Shown: piece by piece, positions 1 to 7,528 of the stretch
Layout of the letters: each line of letters begins with the position of its first letter
Position numbering within the stretch: the stretch's first letter is position 1
Origin: Phycisphaerae bacterium
GTDB lineage: Bacteria > Planctomycetota > Phycisphaerae > JAAYCJ01
DNA length: 16,859 nt
Direction of reading: 5' to 3'
NCBI GenBank assembly: GCA_015486815.1
Contig: WFQY01000456.1
Location: 1-16,859 of the forward strand
Program-made: the position numbers and the translations under genes
Notes under the pieces: generated by a model
Databases searched by the model: none
Told to the model about the DNA's origin: nothing
The model's input: the letters and a program-made list of their open reading frames with translations, nothing else

Positions 1-1986
1 AAACATCAGGATCCTTACAATGAATATTATATGGAGACATCGAGACGATTTTCTGCGGGGTGGAGTTGGGTTTTCGCTGGCTGGCCTTATGCGATAGAGT
101 GGTCGGGCAAGAGCAGATGGATGGAACAGTTTACCGAGCGTTACGGCAGCAGAAAGGGATTGCTCGATTATCAGCGGGACGATCTTGCGATGCGAGATTG
201 GCGTGCGGGGATTGTTCCGTGCTTCTATATGTCGAATTTTATGGAGGTGGATTGGAAAAAGCGATTCCGTGATTCGTTGATAACGGAAGGGCTATGTTTG
301 AATGGTTCGGGATGTTTCGGCGGGTGGAATTTTCAGCGGGCTTATCTGGGTGATGACTGTTCGTATGCGAGATTTTATAATCCGCGGCTGTATCGAATGC
401 TTAGATATTGTGAGTTTGGGGGAATTAGTATGGATGCGTTCGGCGGGCTTGGCGGATGGAAGTATCGCGGGCCTGAGGTGAGTGAAATAGACGGTGCCGC
501 ATTTGATAAAAAAGGTGTATTTGTCGATGAGGGAGTTGGGTTGCATCAGTTTTATGAGAAGTTGAAAAAAGCGGGAGTTACGAAGGAAGGTATGCGATAT
601 GCGATAACAACGACGGCAGGTGCAGATACGTATCACGGGGCGATGTCTGTTGATGTCGGATTGGCGGAGGTCTGCGTTTTTCGTCCGCATTATAATGGGG
701 TCTATATGATGAGGCAGATGATGGGGCGTAAGCCTATTAGTCTTTACGGTTCGCATGTTGCAGATGATCTGGGACGGAAATTGAATTGGCGGGGAATGAA
801 GCGTGATGAAATAATTGAGCTTTATCGGAGTTTGTTTGATTATACGATTTTGGCAGCTGTTACGTTTGCGACGCCTATCGATATGGATGATTTGTGGGGT
901 GATGCGAAGGGTCAGCGGTATCAGCGGGCTATCGTTAAGCTTGCACGATTGGGATATGAGCCTGCGACAGGTGTGCGATGTGATTGTTCTGAATTGTGGA
1001 TAAGGCGGTATGGTCGTGGAGTTCATTCGATTATCACCTTTGCGGATTTTAGCGAACAATCGCGACATATCGAATGCAAAATAGATGATAGCTATATCGG
1101 GCGGGGTAGATGGATACCGATAAGCTATTGGCCTAATGTTATGATGAGTTCGGTGTTGGCGAGAGGTGAGACATTATTTGATATGCAGTTGCAAAAGCGT
1201 ACGCCTGAGTTGGTAAGGCTGGGATGTGCGGTAGAAAGTGAGGATGCGGATAGTGGCGGGGTGATACAAGCGATGAGCCGATGGGGCGAAACGGAAACCG
1301 GTAGGAAAATGATGCTCAACGTGCTTGGTTCGTGGAAAAAGGCATTGAAAGTAAGGGCGTATATTCCCGCTGAGCATAAGGTTGAAAATATCACACTGGG
1401 CGATGAAAATCTTTCATTTAAGACGCTTGATAATTCGGTGCAGTTTACACTGCCGGCGGGGAAACAGCCGAAAGTAACTATTGTGTATCGATCGACGTTA
1501 TTCAAATCGCCCAAATCTCAGTTGTTGAATTATCCGTATGTGTCGAAATCGGGTAGGGGGGCTGCGGTTGTGATACCGAATATATCGGATTATTTTATCG
1601 ATAAGCGTAGTGCGAGACGAATAGTAGCGTTTTTCAGATTTTGGTATCGAGAAGCAACGCCCAAAGGTATGTGTATCGAAATGCCTATCGTAAATGAAGA
1701 GATGTTTAAGCGTGTGTATAAAACAGGTAGAATGATAAAGATTGTAAAGGGGGCGAAAGGGGTGAGATTTGTGAAAAGTTCTGCTGGCGGAAATATTATT
1801 ATTTCGGGCAGGACAGCACAAGAAAGAGAACAAGCGGTGCTTGCATTGCTGCGGCTGCTGGAAAAGAAATATCCGTTTATCGGGGTTATGCCAGCAGGGA
1901 GATTGAAGGAAAACGGAATAACCGAGACATATAAGATGCGGGAAGCTAACGGATTGATAGGTAAGCCCGTACCGTCGGGTTTATAA
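1..1986 (+). CDS. Large uncharacterised TIM-barrel-like protein, 5' end missing
   Basis: The reading frame is open from base 1 and the first ATG is only at base 31, so the gene very probably starts upstream; 661 residues are visible. I do not recognise the family with confidence. The first 330 or so visible residues look like an alpha/beta barrel of the glycosidase type: a strand ending in GISMD (D145) followed by FGG, and a VDE pair (D176, E177), both plausible places for catalytic acids. A strand-rich region follows at about 340-500. The C-terminal part, about 596-626, reads GGNIIISGRT then a helix with AVLALLRLLEKKYPF, resembling the small alpha/beta domain found beside the barrel in alpha-glucuronidase-like and GH20-like enzymes; that match is weak. 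The next gene, the pseudopilin, begins about 40 bp downstream, so they may be cotranscribed. Whether it has a signal peptide cannot be seen. Glycoside hydrolase is my best guess, from context and fold style only. Confidence 0.75.
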   Translation, partial: KHQDPYNEYYMETSRRFSAGWSWVFAGWPYAIEWSGKSRWMEQFTERYGSRKGLLDYQRDDLAMRDWRAGIVPCFYMSNFMEVDWKKRFRDSLITEGLCLNGSGCFGGWNFQRAYLGDDCSYARFYNPRLYRMLRYCEFGGISMDAFGGLGGWKYRGPEVSEIDGAAFDKKGVFVDEGVGLHQFYEKLKKAGVTKEGMRYAITTTAGADTYHGAMSVDVGLAEVCVFRPHYNGVYMMRQMMGRKPISLYGSHVADDLGRKLNWRGMKRDEIIELYRSLFDYTILAAVTFATPIDMDDLWGDAKGQRYQRAIVKLARLGYEPATGVRCDCSELWIRRYGRGVHSIITFADFSEQSRHIECKIDDSYIGRGRWIPISYWPNVMMSSVLARGETLFDMQLQKRTPELVRLGCAVESEDADSGGVIQAMSRWGETETGRKMMLNVLGSWKKALKVRAYIPAEHKVENITLGDENLSFKTLDNSVQFTLPAGKQPKVTIVYRSTLFKSPKSQLLNYPYVSKSGRGAAVVIPNISDYFIDKRSARRIVAFFRFWYREATPKGMCIEMPIVNEEMFKRVYKTGRMIKIVKGAKGVRFVKSSAGGNIIISGRTAQEREQAVLALLRLLEKKYPFIGVMPAGRLKENGITETYKMREANGLIGKPVPSGL

Positions 1987-2014
1987 CGATATAAGGCAAG
2001 CATATAATTTGATT

Positions 2015-2020
2015 GAGGAG
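2015..2020 (+). promoter_or_regulatory. Ribosome binding site of the pseudopilin
   Basis: GAGGAG lies 7 nt before the ATG at 2028 and 4 nt before an adjacent ATG at 2025. An in-frame TTG at 2013 overlaps this motif and cannot be the start if the motif is used. Confidence 0.6.
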
Positions 2021-2027
2021 TAAAATG

Positions 2028-2759
2028 ATGAGAAAAAAATCATTTACACTTATCGAACTTTTGGTGGTGGTTGCGATTATTGCGGTGTTGGTCTCGATTC
2101 TGCTGCCTGCTCTTGCGAGAGCGAGATTTCAAGTGCAAGTAACGCAGTGTCTTTCCAATATGAAACAGATAGCAATGGGATTGTTTGCTTATGAGAGCGA
2201 ATATAATGATAAGCTGCCAACGTATTACTGGACAGGTAGCGCTTGGAAAAGGATATCATTGGTTACGACGTGGCAGTTGGCTACGAATGGCGGATGGTAT
2301 AATGATCTTGTTAGTAAGTTTCTGAGAATATTTACTCCCGTTCCGAGTCCTGCGAATATTCCTAATGCGCCGATAGCAGCTTATGTTGCTGATCCGAGGG
2401 TTTATTATTGTCCGGGCAATGGGGCACATTGGTATAAGTATCCTTATTCGTGGAATAATACTGTCGATCCGGAATACGGGCGAATTCATCCGGGCTGGTC
2501 ATATTTTCAGATGCCGTACTTTAATGGTCCTCAGGGTTATCGGTATTATGATTGGTATAGGCATCCGTTTGCGAAGGGATCGTATCCGCTGTTTTGTGAT
2601 CCTGTTTATTATCAGACTCAGACAGGCAGGCCTAAAGAAGGGAATTGCAATCATTATGATCCGAATAAGCCACCTCAGAATGTCGTTTTCTCGGATGGGC
2701 ATGCAGAGACGCTTTATCAGGGAGATATGAACTATTATATCGTTTTCGTTTCGTGGTAA
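2028..2759 (+). CDS. Type II secretion-like pseudopilin (prepilin N-terminal methylation domain)
   Basis: A 243-residue protein with a classic class III prepilin start: short basic leader (MRKKS), then FTLIELLVVVAIIAV, with Glu at position +5 of the expected mature protein and one hydrophobic helix (residues 6-27), followed by LLPALARAR and the conserved QCLSNMKQI stretch. It should be cut and N-methylated by a prepilin peptidase and held in the inner membrane or assembled in a pseudopilus. The residue before the cut is Ser, not the usual Gly; this is tolerated in many planctomycete and lentisphaeral pseudopilins. A CPG motif sits mid-protein and a SDGHAE motif near the C-terminus, as in the DUF1559-like 'H-X9-DG' proteins common in Planctomycetota. 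The middle is very rich in Tyr, Trp and Pro. It sits between glycosidase-like genes, so a role in holding or exporting a glycan-degrading apparatus is possible but unproven. An ATG at 2025 is an equally usable start. Confidence 0.9.
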   Translation: MRKKSFTLIELLVVVAIIAVLVSILLPALARARFQVQVTQCLSNMKQIAMGLFAYESEYNDKLPTYYWTGSAWKRISLVTTWQLATNGGWYNDLVSKFLRIFTPVPSPANIPNAPIAAYVADPRVYYCPGNGAHWYKYPYSWNNTVDPEYGRIHPGWSYFQMPYFNGPQGYRYYDWYRHPFAKGSYPLFCDPVYYQTQTGRPKEGNCNHYDPNKPPQNVVFSDGHAETLYQGDMNYYIVFVSW

Positions 2760-2798
2760 AGTTTTTCGAATAAAGGTACATTCATTTCTACAAAAGTC

Positions 2799-2804
2799 GG
2801 AGGT
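2799..2804 (+). promoter_or_regulatory. Ribosome binding site of the first paralogue
   Basis: GGAGGT, the strongest Shine-Dalgarno in the window, ends 6 nt before the ATG at 2811. It fixes that start, which also gives a clean signal peptide. Confidence 0.65.
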
Positions 2805-2810
2805 ATTCCT

Positions 2811-4502
2811 ATGAAGGTATTGTCGAGAATGTTGTTGTGTATTTGTGTTTGTTTGTTTATCTCGAATGTTGCATTGGCGGGGGCGGTTAGAGGGAAGTTG
2901 ATCGAGTTTGGCTGGGATATGCCTGATGTGCCGTTTTTGATTGGGCATATCGATAGGTTAAAAGAGCTGCCGTTTGACGGGGTGGTGCTTGAATTGGGTA
3001 GGCGGAATACGTGGTCGGGTGCAAAAAAAAGACGGGGGGGATTGGCTTGGAATTTCTGGCAGAAGGCATCGATTAGCCCGGATCTACGCAAAAGGATAGA
3101 TGAAGATATAGCATTGCTGGCAACTGTTAGCAAAACAGGGATCTTCAAAGACAGTTTTTTGCAGGTGAATGCGCATCCGGGTGGGGTTGATTGGTTTGAT
3201 GACGATGGAATGCGAAACGTGATTAACAACTGGAAGATCGTTGCGAAAGCGGTTGAAGAGTTAGGCTTTGCTGGCATCTTTTTCGATATTGAATATTATC
3301 ACGGAACAAAAATGGGCGTATGGAATTATAGCAAGATGCCTATGAGCAAAAAGTACACGTATCAGCAATATAAGAAAAAAGTCATTCAGCGGGCGGGCGA
3401 GATTATCGGTGCGATAAAATCGGAATGTCCGAAGATGACGATATTGTTTACGTTTGGTAATGCGGAATTGTGGAAGGTAAATCCGGAAGGTCAGAAAAGG
3501 CATCGTTACGGTTTGTTGCCTGCGTTTATTGACGGGTGTTTGAAGGCTGGCGGAGATGATATAAAGATTGTGGACGGATATGAATATGCTTACGGATTCA
3601 GGACGGAGGGTAATTTCAAATCGGCGCATGATGTGGTTTTGGGATTGTGTGCGAAACATAGAGAATTTCCCAATATTTATCGTAAACGGATGAGAATCGG
3701 ATATGGATTATTTATAGATGTGTATAGGCGGAGTAAGTGGCACGTGAATCCGAAGGATTTTGATAAGAATTTTTATACGCCTGCGGAATTGGCGTATGTT
3801 GTTCATCAGGGTTTGAAATACGGAGATTATGTTTGGATATATACTCAGCGAATTAACTGGTGGAATGGTGCGAATTGTCCAAAAGAATATATAGAAGCGT
3901 TACGGAAGGCGAAGACTGCTAATCCGCCTAAGCCTGCTTTGCGGGATTTGGGGAAGATAAAAATGGTGCCTGTGAAGTTGACATATACGACCGCAAGGCT
4001 TTATGAGGGGCAGGATGATTATACGGTTATGACGCCTGTGTGGAAGGATTATCGGATTGTTATCAATCTGCCGGGGATTTGGCAGTTTAAGACGGATCCT
4101 AAGCGTGCGGGGGAAAAGGAAAAATGGTTTGCAACGAATGTGAGCAACGCTGGCTGGTCGCCCATTGTTGTGCCGGACTGGTGGAATTGCAAAGGGTCGA
4201 AGTGGCATGACTATCGCGGCATCGGATGGTATCGAGTGGATTTTAAGGTGCCTGATTGGGCGAAGGGTAAGGAGTTGATATTGTATTTCGGTGGTGTCGA
4301 TTCGATAGCAAAAGTTTGGCTTAACGGCGAATATGTAGGAGAGCACAATTTGGGGACGACGGGTTGGAATTTACCGTTTAAGTTTGATGTAACCAAATTA
4401 GTTAGATTCGGGGAAAAGAATAGGCTTGTAGTTGAGGTTGATAACGTAAGTTCTTACGGCGGAATTTGGCGGTCGGTATATCTGATTACGCCTGTAAAGT
4501 GA
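2811..4502 (+). CDS. Secreted TIM-barrel-like hydrolase with C-terminal GH2-type jelly roll, copy A
   Basis: 563 residues. Residues 1-23 form a signal peptide (basic start, hydrophobic core, cut after ALA), so the protein is exported. Residues about 28-380 look like a barrel: it opens with EFGWDMPDVPF, has VNAHPGGVDWF at 119-129, FFDIE with D159 and E161 at a strand end, FTFGNAE ending at E219, DGYEY at 255-259 and a last strand VWIYTQ before an NWW. D159, E161, E219 and E258 are the best candidate catalytic acids. After a linker, residues about 420-563 form a jelly roll like the sugar-binding domain of GH2 enzymes (WYRVDF, YFGGVDSIAKVWLNG, GGIWRSVYL). I do not know a named family for the barrel; similar proteins opening with a GWD motif occur, as I recall, as hypothetical proteins in Planctomycetota and Verrucomicrobiota. 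The next gene is a close paralogue 24 bp away, so the two are surely cotranscribed. Glycan hydrolase is inferred from fold and context. Confidence 0.9.
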   Translation: MKVLSRMLLCICVCLFISNVALAGAVRGKLIEFGWDMPDVPFLIGHIDRLKELPFDGVVLELGRRNTWSGAKKRRGGLAWNFWQKASISPDLRKRIDEDIALLATVSKTGIFKDSFLQVNAHPGGVDWFDDDGMRNVINNWKIVAKAVEELGFAGIFFDIEYYHGTKMGVWNYSKMPMSKKYTYQQYKKKVIQRAGEIIGAIKSECPKMTILFTFGNAELWKVNPEGQKRHRYGLLPAFIDGCLKAGGDDIKIVDGYEYAYGFRTEGNFKSAHDVVLGLCAKHREFPNIYRKRMRIGYGLFIDVYRRSKWHVNPKDFDKNFYTPAELAYVVHQGLKYGDYVWIYTQRINWWNGANCPKEYIEALRKAKTANPPKPALRDLGKIKMVPVKLTYTTARLYEGQDDYTVMTPVWKDYRIVINLPGIWQFKTDPKRAGEKEKWFATNVSNAGWSPIVVPDWWNCKGSKWHDYRGIGWYRVDFKVPDWAKGKELILYFGGVDSIAKVWLNGEYVGEHNLGTTGWNLPFKFDVTKLVRFGEKNRLVVEVDNVSSYGGIWRSVYLITPVK

Positions 4503-4515
4503 TATGTTACGAGAT

Positions 4516-4521
4516 AGGAGA
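4516..4521 (+). promoter_or_regulatory. Ribosome binding site of the second paralogue
   Basis: AGGAGA ends 5 nt before the ATG at 4527 and lies inside the 24-bp gap to the previous gene, supporting translation from a shared transcript. Confidence 0.55.
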
Positions 4522-4526
4522 ATTTT

Positions 4527-6218
4527 ATGATAAGACCAAAGAGTTTATTAGCGGTTGTATTCGTTTTAAGCGGTGTAATATTGGCGAATAGCCCGAAAGG
4601 AAAATTGTTGGAGTTTGGTTGGGATATGCCTGATGTGCCATTTCTTGTCAAGCATATAGATAGGTTAAAAGAGCTGCCGTTTGACGGGGTGGTTTTCGAA
4701 CTTGGCAGACGGAATAAATGGTCGGGTGCGAAGAAAAGACAGGGGGGATTGGCGTGGAATTTCTGGCAGAAGGCATCGATTGGTAGAGATTTACAAAAGA
4801 GGGTGAATGAAGATATAGCATTGTTGGCATCGATTAAAAGTACGGGGGCGTTGAAGGATAGTTTTTTGCAGGTAAATGCTCATCCTGGCGGGGTTGATTG
4901 GTTTGATGATAATGCTATGAAAAATATTATTGATAATTGGAAGCTGGTGGCGAGGGCGGTGAAACAAACGGGAGTTAAGGGGATATGGTTTGATATCGAA
5001 TGGTATGCGAAACGAAAAGGACCTGGTTGGCGGTTTTGTATATGGAAATATAAGACGATGCCATCGGCTAATAAATATACGTATCGGCAGTATAAGAAGA
5101 AGGTGTATGAATGTGCGAAAAAGATAATGTATGCTATCAAGCAGGAATGTCCTAAGATGACGATAATCTTTACGTTTGGTAATGAGCTTGTCGCACGCTC
5201 TTCGGATCTGCCTAATGATAGACACGGATTGCTGCCTGCGTTTATTGATGGATTTTTGTCGCAGAGCGGAAAAGATATAACGATTGTCGATGCTTATGAG
5301 CACGCATACGGATTCAGGGAAGCAGGGCAGTTCATAGGAGCTAAAAAATTCATATTGGAACAAGGATCTAAATTGAGCAGATTTCCATCGGTGTATAAGA
5401 AAAAGATACGGGTAGGATATGGATTATTTATAGATCGATTAGGCGGGGCGGAATGGAATGTTAATCCCAAAGATTTCGACAAAAATGTTTATACCCCCGA
5501 TGAGCTTGCATATGTGGTTAATGCGGGTTTGAGGTATGGCGATTATGTTTGGATATATACGCAGAAGATTAATTGGTGGAACGGGAAAAATTGCCCGAAA
5601 GAATACATCGAGGCATTGATGAGGGCAAAAGGTGATAAGGTTGCTAAGCCAGCTAAGCGGAAAATTAACAGAATCAAAAAGGCAAGAATAAGCGGAGAAT
5701 ACAAGAGTGTTCGTGAATACGAAGGGTTCGGCGAATATACGTATATGGACAATATTTGGCGTAAATATCAAATCGTATTGAAACTGCCTGTTATCTGGAA
5801 ATTCAGGACGGATCCTCGGGATATTGGCGAAAAGGAAAAATGGTTTTTGTTGGATTGTGATAGTGATGGTTGGGAGAATATAATCGTTCCGGAATGGTGG
5901 AATTGTGCCGAAGAAAAATGGAAAAGTTATTACGGAGTCGGTTGGTATTGTGTGAAATTCAATATGCCACTATGGGCGAAGGGTAGGCGGATATATCTGT
6001 ATTTTGGCGGAGTAGATGAGGTAACTAAAGTTTGGCTAAACGGTAAATTTGCGGGTAAATTTAATATAGGCAGTGCCGGCTGGAATAAGCCTTTCAAGTT
6101 TGACATAACACAGTTGGTGAAATTCGAGGCAAGCAATAAACTTACTGTGCGAGTTGACGGTGGGCAGGCGTATGGCGGAATTTGGCGGGCAGTGTATTTG
6201 ATAAGCCCGATCAGATAA
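4527..6218 (+). CDS. Secreted TIM-barrel-like hydrolase with C-terminal GH2-type jelly roll, copy B
   Basis: A tandem duplicate of the preceding gene, also 563 residues. Its signal peptide (residues 1-20, cut after ILA) is unrelated in sequence to that of copy A. In a 60-residue N-terminal stretch starting at GKLLEFGWDM I count 54 identities to copy A; in a 64-residue stretch of the jelly roll I count 39. The candidate acids are kept: WFDIE gives D156 and E158, and the DAYEH strand keeps its Glu. After DIE the copy carries a longer loop (KRKGPGWRF) than copy A, and the loop after FTFGN is also different, so the active-site rim has changed. The front half stays nearly fixed while the rim loops and binding domain drift, which suggests the same chemistry on a different linkage or side chain. 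Some DNA stretches are still identical, including 35 bp (2952-2986 and 4659-4693). Function is inferred, not recognised. Confidence 0.9.
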   Translation: MIRPKSLLAVVFVLSGVILANSPKGKLLEFGWDMPDVPFLVKHIDRLKELPFDGVVFELGRRNKWSGAKKRQGGLAWNFWQKASIGRDLQKRVNEDIALLASIKSTGALKDSFLQVNAHPGGVDWFDDNAMKNIIDNWKLVARAVKQTGVKGIWFDIEWYAKRKGPGWRFCIWKYKTMPSANKYTYRQYKKKVYECAKKIMYAIKQECPKMTIIFTFGNELVARSSDLPNDRHGLLPAFIDGFLSQSGKDITIVDAYEHAYGFREAGQFIGAKKFILEQGSKLSRFPSVYKKKIRVGYGLFIDRLGGAEWNVNPKDFDKNVYTPDELAYVVNAGLRYGDYVWIYTQKINWWNGKNCPKEYIEALMRAKGDKVAKPAKRKINRIKKARISGEYKSVREYEGFGEYTYMDNIWRKYQIVLKLPVIWKFRTDPRDIGEKEKWFLLDCDSDGWENIIVPEWWNCAEEKWKSYYGVGWYCVKFNMPLWAKGRRIYLYFGGVDEVTKVWLNGKFAGKFNIGSAGWNKPFKFDITQLVKFEASNKLTVRVDGGQAYGGIWRAVYLISPIR

Positions 6219-6365
6219 GAAAAGAGAAGAGAGAGAAGAGATTGTTGATTGCGGATTTCGGATTGCGGATTGAAGAAAAGAGAAGAGAGGAGAGAAGGGA
6301 GAGAAAGAATTGAAGATTGAGGATTTAAGATTGATGATTGGAAGACGAAGAAGAGTGAAGAGGAA
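6219..6365 (+). repeat. Spacer of purine tracts and two 5-unit GATT heptad arrays
   Basis: This spacer differs from every other gap in the window. It alternates purine-only tracts with two arrays of five 7-bp units, each unit headed GATT (one AATT). Array 1 covers 6240-6274 and array 2 covers 6308-6342. In both arrays the third unit is GATTT and the other four have G in that place. The tracts at 6219-6239, 6275-6307 and about 6343-6365 are A and G almost throughout; the 15-mer GAAAAGAGAAGAGAG occurs at 6219-6233 and again at 6275-6289, exactly 56 bp (8 heptads) apart. No good coding frame crosses it. It resembles the short tandem heptamer repeats known from cyanobacterial intergenic DNA. It splits the plus block into two parts and may hold a promoter or transcript end, but I cannot see a clear one. 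Confidence 0.8.
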
Positions 6366-6385
6366 TTTTGAAGTAATACAGTATT

Positions 6386-6390
6386 GGAGA
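6386..6390 (+). promoter_or_regulatory. Ribosome binding site of the oxidoreductase
   Basis: GGAGA ends 8 nt before the ATG at 6399. A TTG at 6384 overlaps it, so the ATG is the better start. Confidence 0.55.
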
Positions 6391-6398
6391 ATGTACAA

Positions 6399-7442
6399 AT
6401 GAAATTATCTGTTGCAGTTGTCGGAGTCGGTCGAAACGGGTCGCGATTTGTCTTGCGATATAACGAACATCCTATGGTGGACTCGATTATAATAGCAGAC
6501 CCCTATGATAAATCGCGCAAAGAATTTTCAAAACTCGAAAAAGTAAAAGCGGATTATGAGTCAGCGGAAGAAATGCTCGAAAAAGAAGATGTGGATCTGG
6601 TATCGATTCATACGCCTGGCCCACTTCACGCACCGTACTTTATCAAAGCGTGCGAATTGAAAAGGCATATCTTCGTCGAAAAACCTTTTGCAACATCGCT
6701 TGATGATATCCGAGCGATGGTGAAAGCTGCTGATGAAAACAAAGGTAAGAAAATGGCAGTTGGGCATAACTATCGAATGGAAGAATATAATCCGCATATC
6801 AAAAAGTTGATAGATGACGGGGCATTAGGTGAGATTGTATGTGTTAGCTGCGGGTATGTTTCGGATTATATGTATTATTGGCAGAGTGAACCTCAGGGAC
6901 AATTTGTCGATAAGACACCTGTGCTAAACAAAATTTGTCCGATGTTCGAAGGGGCGGTGCATCTGATAGACCTTGCGAATTGGTTTATAGGCAATGGACC
7001 GAAATCGGTTTATTCGATAAGGAAAGAAATACAAGCGGATAAAGTAAAGGCGGATTGGGTCGGTTCGCTGTTTAAATATTCGTCGTCGGCAATGTTGCAT
7101 CTTAACGTTTCATTTGCGATGATTGGTCCGCACGAAGAGAACTTCGGCCTGCATGTTTACGGGACAGACGGAACGGTGAGAGACGGTGTGCTATACCGTT
7201 ATCGCAATAATAAGGAATATTATCTTCGTGATTTCGAACAGGTTAAGTTAGAGGAAACCAAATCAAAAGATGATCACGGATTTGACAGAGAAGTTGATGC
7301 GGTGATTGACGCTATTGTCAATGATACGCCGGTGCCGGTTAGCGTGGAAGAAGGTGCGATTGCAGCGGCGGCTGCTGTCGCTGCAGAACAAGCGTGGAAA
7401 GATAACGGAAATATTGTTGCGGTACCCGAAATAAATTGTTGA
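6399..7442 (+). CDS. Gfo/Idh/MocA family NAD(P)-dependent oxidoreductase
   Basis: 347 residues, normal for the family. The Rossmann N-terminus has VAVVGVGRNG (5-14) with the glycine pattern for NAD(P), followed by IIADPYDKS, where the Asp suggests NAD preference. VEKPFA carries the family EKP motif (94-96). The conserved region with GAVHLIDLANWF (H188, D191) corresponds to the catalytic His/Asp region of the C-terminal alpha/beta domain. There is no signal peptide, so it works in the cytoplasm. Members oxidise or reduce sugar, sugar-acid or inositol hydroxyls; the substrate here cannot be read from sequence. The start at 6399 gives a normal N-terminus directly before the first beta strand. 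It follows the 180-bp heptad spacer and precedes a GH4 gene by 86 bp, so the pair may form a sugar-processing unit: GH4 uses transient C3 oxidation, and 3-keto-sugars are known substrates of some members of this family. Confidence 0.93.
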   Translation: MKLSVAVVGVGRNGSRFVLRYNEHPMVDSIIIADPYDKSRKEFSKLEKVKADYESAEEMLEKEDVDLVSIHTPGPLHAPYFIKACELKRHIFVEKPFATSLDDIRAMVKAADENKGKKMAVGHNYRMEEYNPHIKKLIDDGALGEIVCVSCGYVSDYMYYWQSEPQGQFVDKTPVLNKICPMFEGAVHLIDLANWFIGNGPKSVYSIRKEIQADKVKADWVGSLFKYSSSAMLHLNVSFAMIGPHEENFGLHVYGTDGTVRDGVLYRYRNNKEYYLRDFEQVKLEETKSKDDHGFDREVDAVIDAIVNDTPVPVSVEEGAIAAAAAVAAEQAWKDNGNIVAVPEINC

Positions 7443-7450
7443 TTTTATTG

Positions 7451-7479
7451 TTGATATTGTAAAGGGTTATCAGTAGTAT
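7451..7479 (+). promoter_or_regulatory. Weak candidate sigma70-type promoter with inverted repeat
   Basis: TTGATA (7451-7456) and TAGTAT (7474-7479) are 17 bp apart, the ideal spacing, about 50 bp before the GH4 start. The same stretch contains TGATA (7452-7456) and its complement TATCA (7468-7472) separated by 11 bp, which could be an operator half-site pair. A T-rich run follows at 7481-7494. AT-rich DNA gives such matches by chance, so this is a suggestion only. Confidence 0.25.
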
Positions 7480-7516
7480 AAATTTTTTTAATTTTCACAG
7501 ATTTTAACCGACAGAT

Positions 7517-7521
7517 AGGAG
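7517..7521 (+). promoter_or_regulatory. Ribosome binding site of the GH4 gene
   Basis: AGGAG ends 7 nt before the ATG at 7529. A GTG at 7526 directly precedes that ATG but sits only 4 nt from the motif. Confidence 0.6.
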
Positions 7522-7528
7522 CTTTGTG

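Noticed and set aside
292..1068. 258-residue minus-strand open frame within the first gene
   Set aside because: Its Arg/Ile/His-rich composition is that of an antisense shadow, and the plus-strand protein is clearly the real one.
2013..2027. TTG at 2013 as start of the pseudopilin
   Set aside because: The TTG overlaps the Shine-Dalgarno sequence, and the ATG at 2025 or 2028 gives the normal short prepilin leader.
2811..6218. Copies A and B as a split or frameshifted single gene
   Set aside because: Each has its own ribosome binding site, signal peptide and stop, and both are full length.
6219..6365. CRISPR array
   Set aside because: Units are 7 bp with no unique 30-bp spacers and no cas genes nearby.
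6384..6398. TTG at 6384 as start of the oxidoreductase
   Set aside because: It is part of the sequence TTGGAGA, which serves better as ribosome binding site for the ATG at 6399.
6036..6398. 120-residue minus-strand frame across the heptad spacer
   Set aside because: It is a reverse translation of the repeats and the end of the second paralogue; the low-complexity run (SAIRNPQS, SSLSSLF) is not protein-like.
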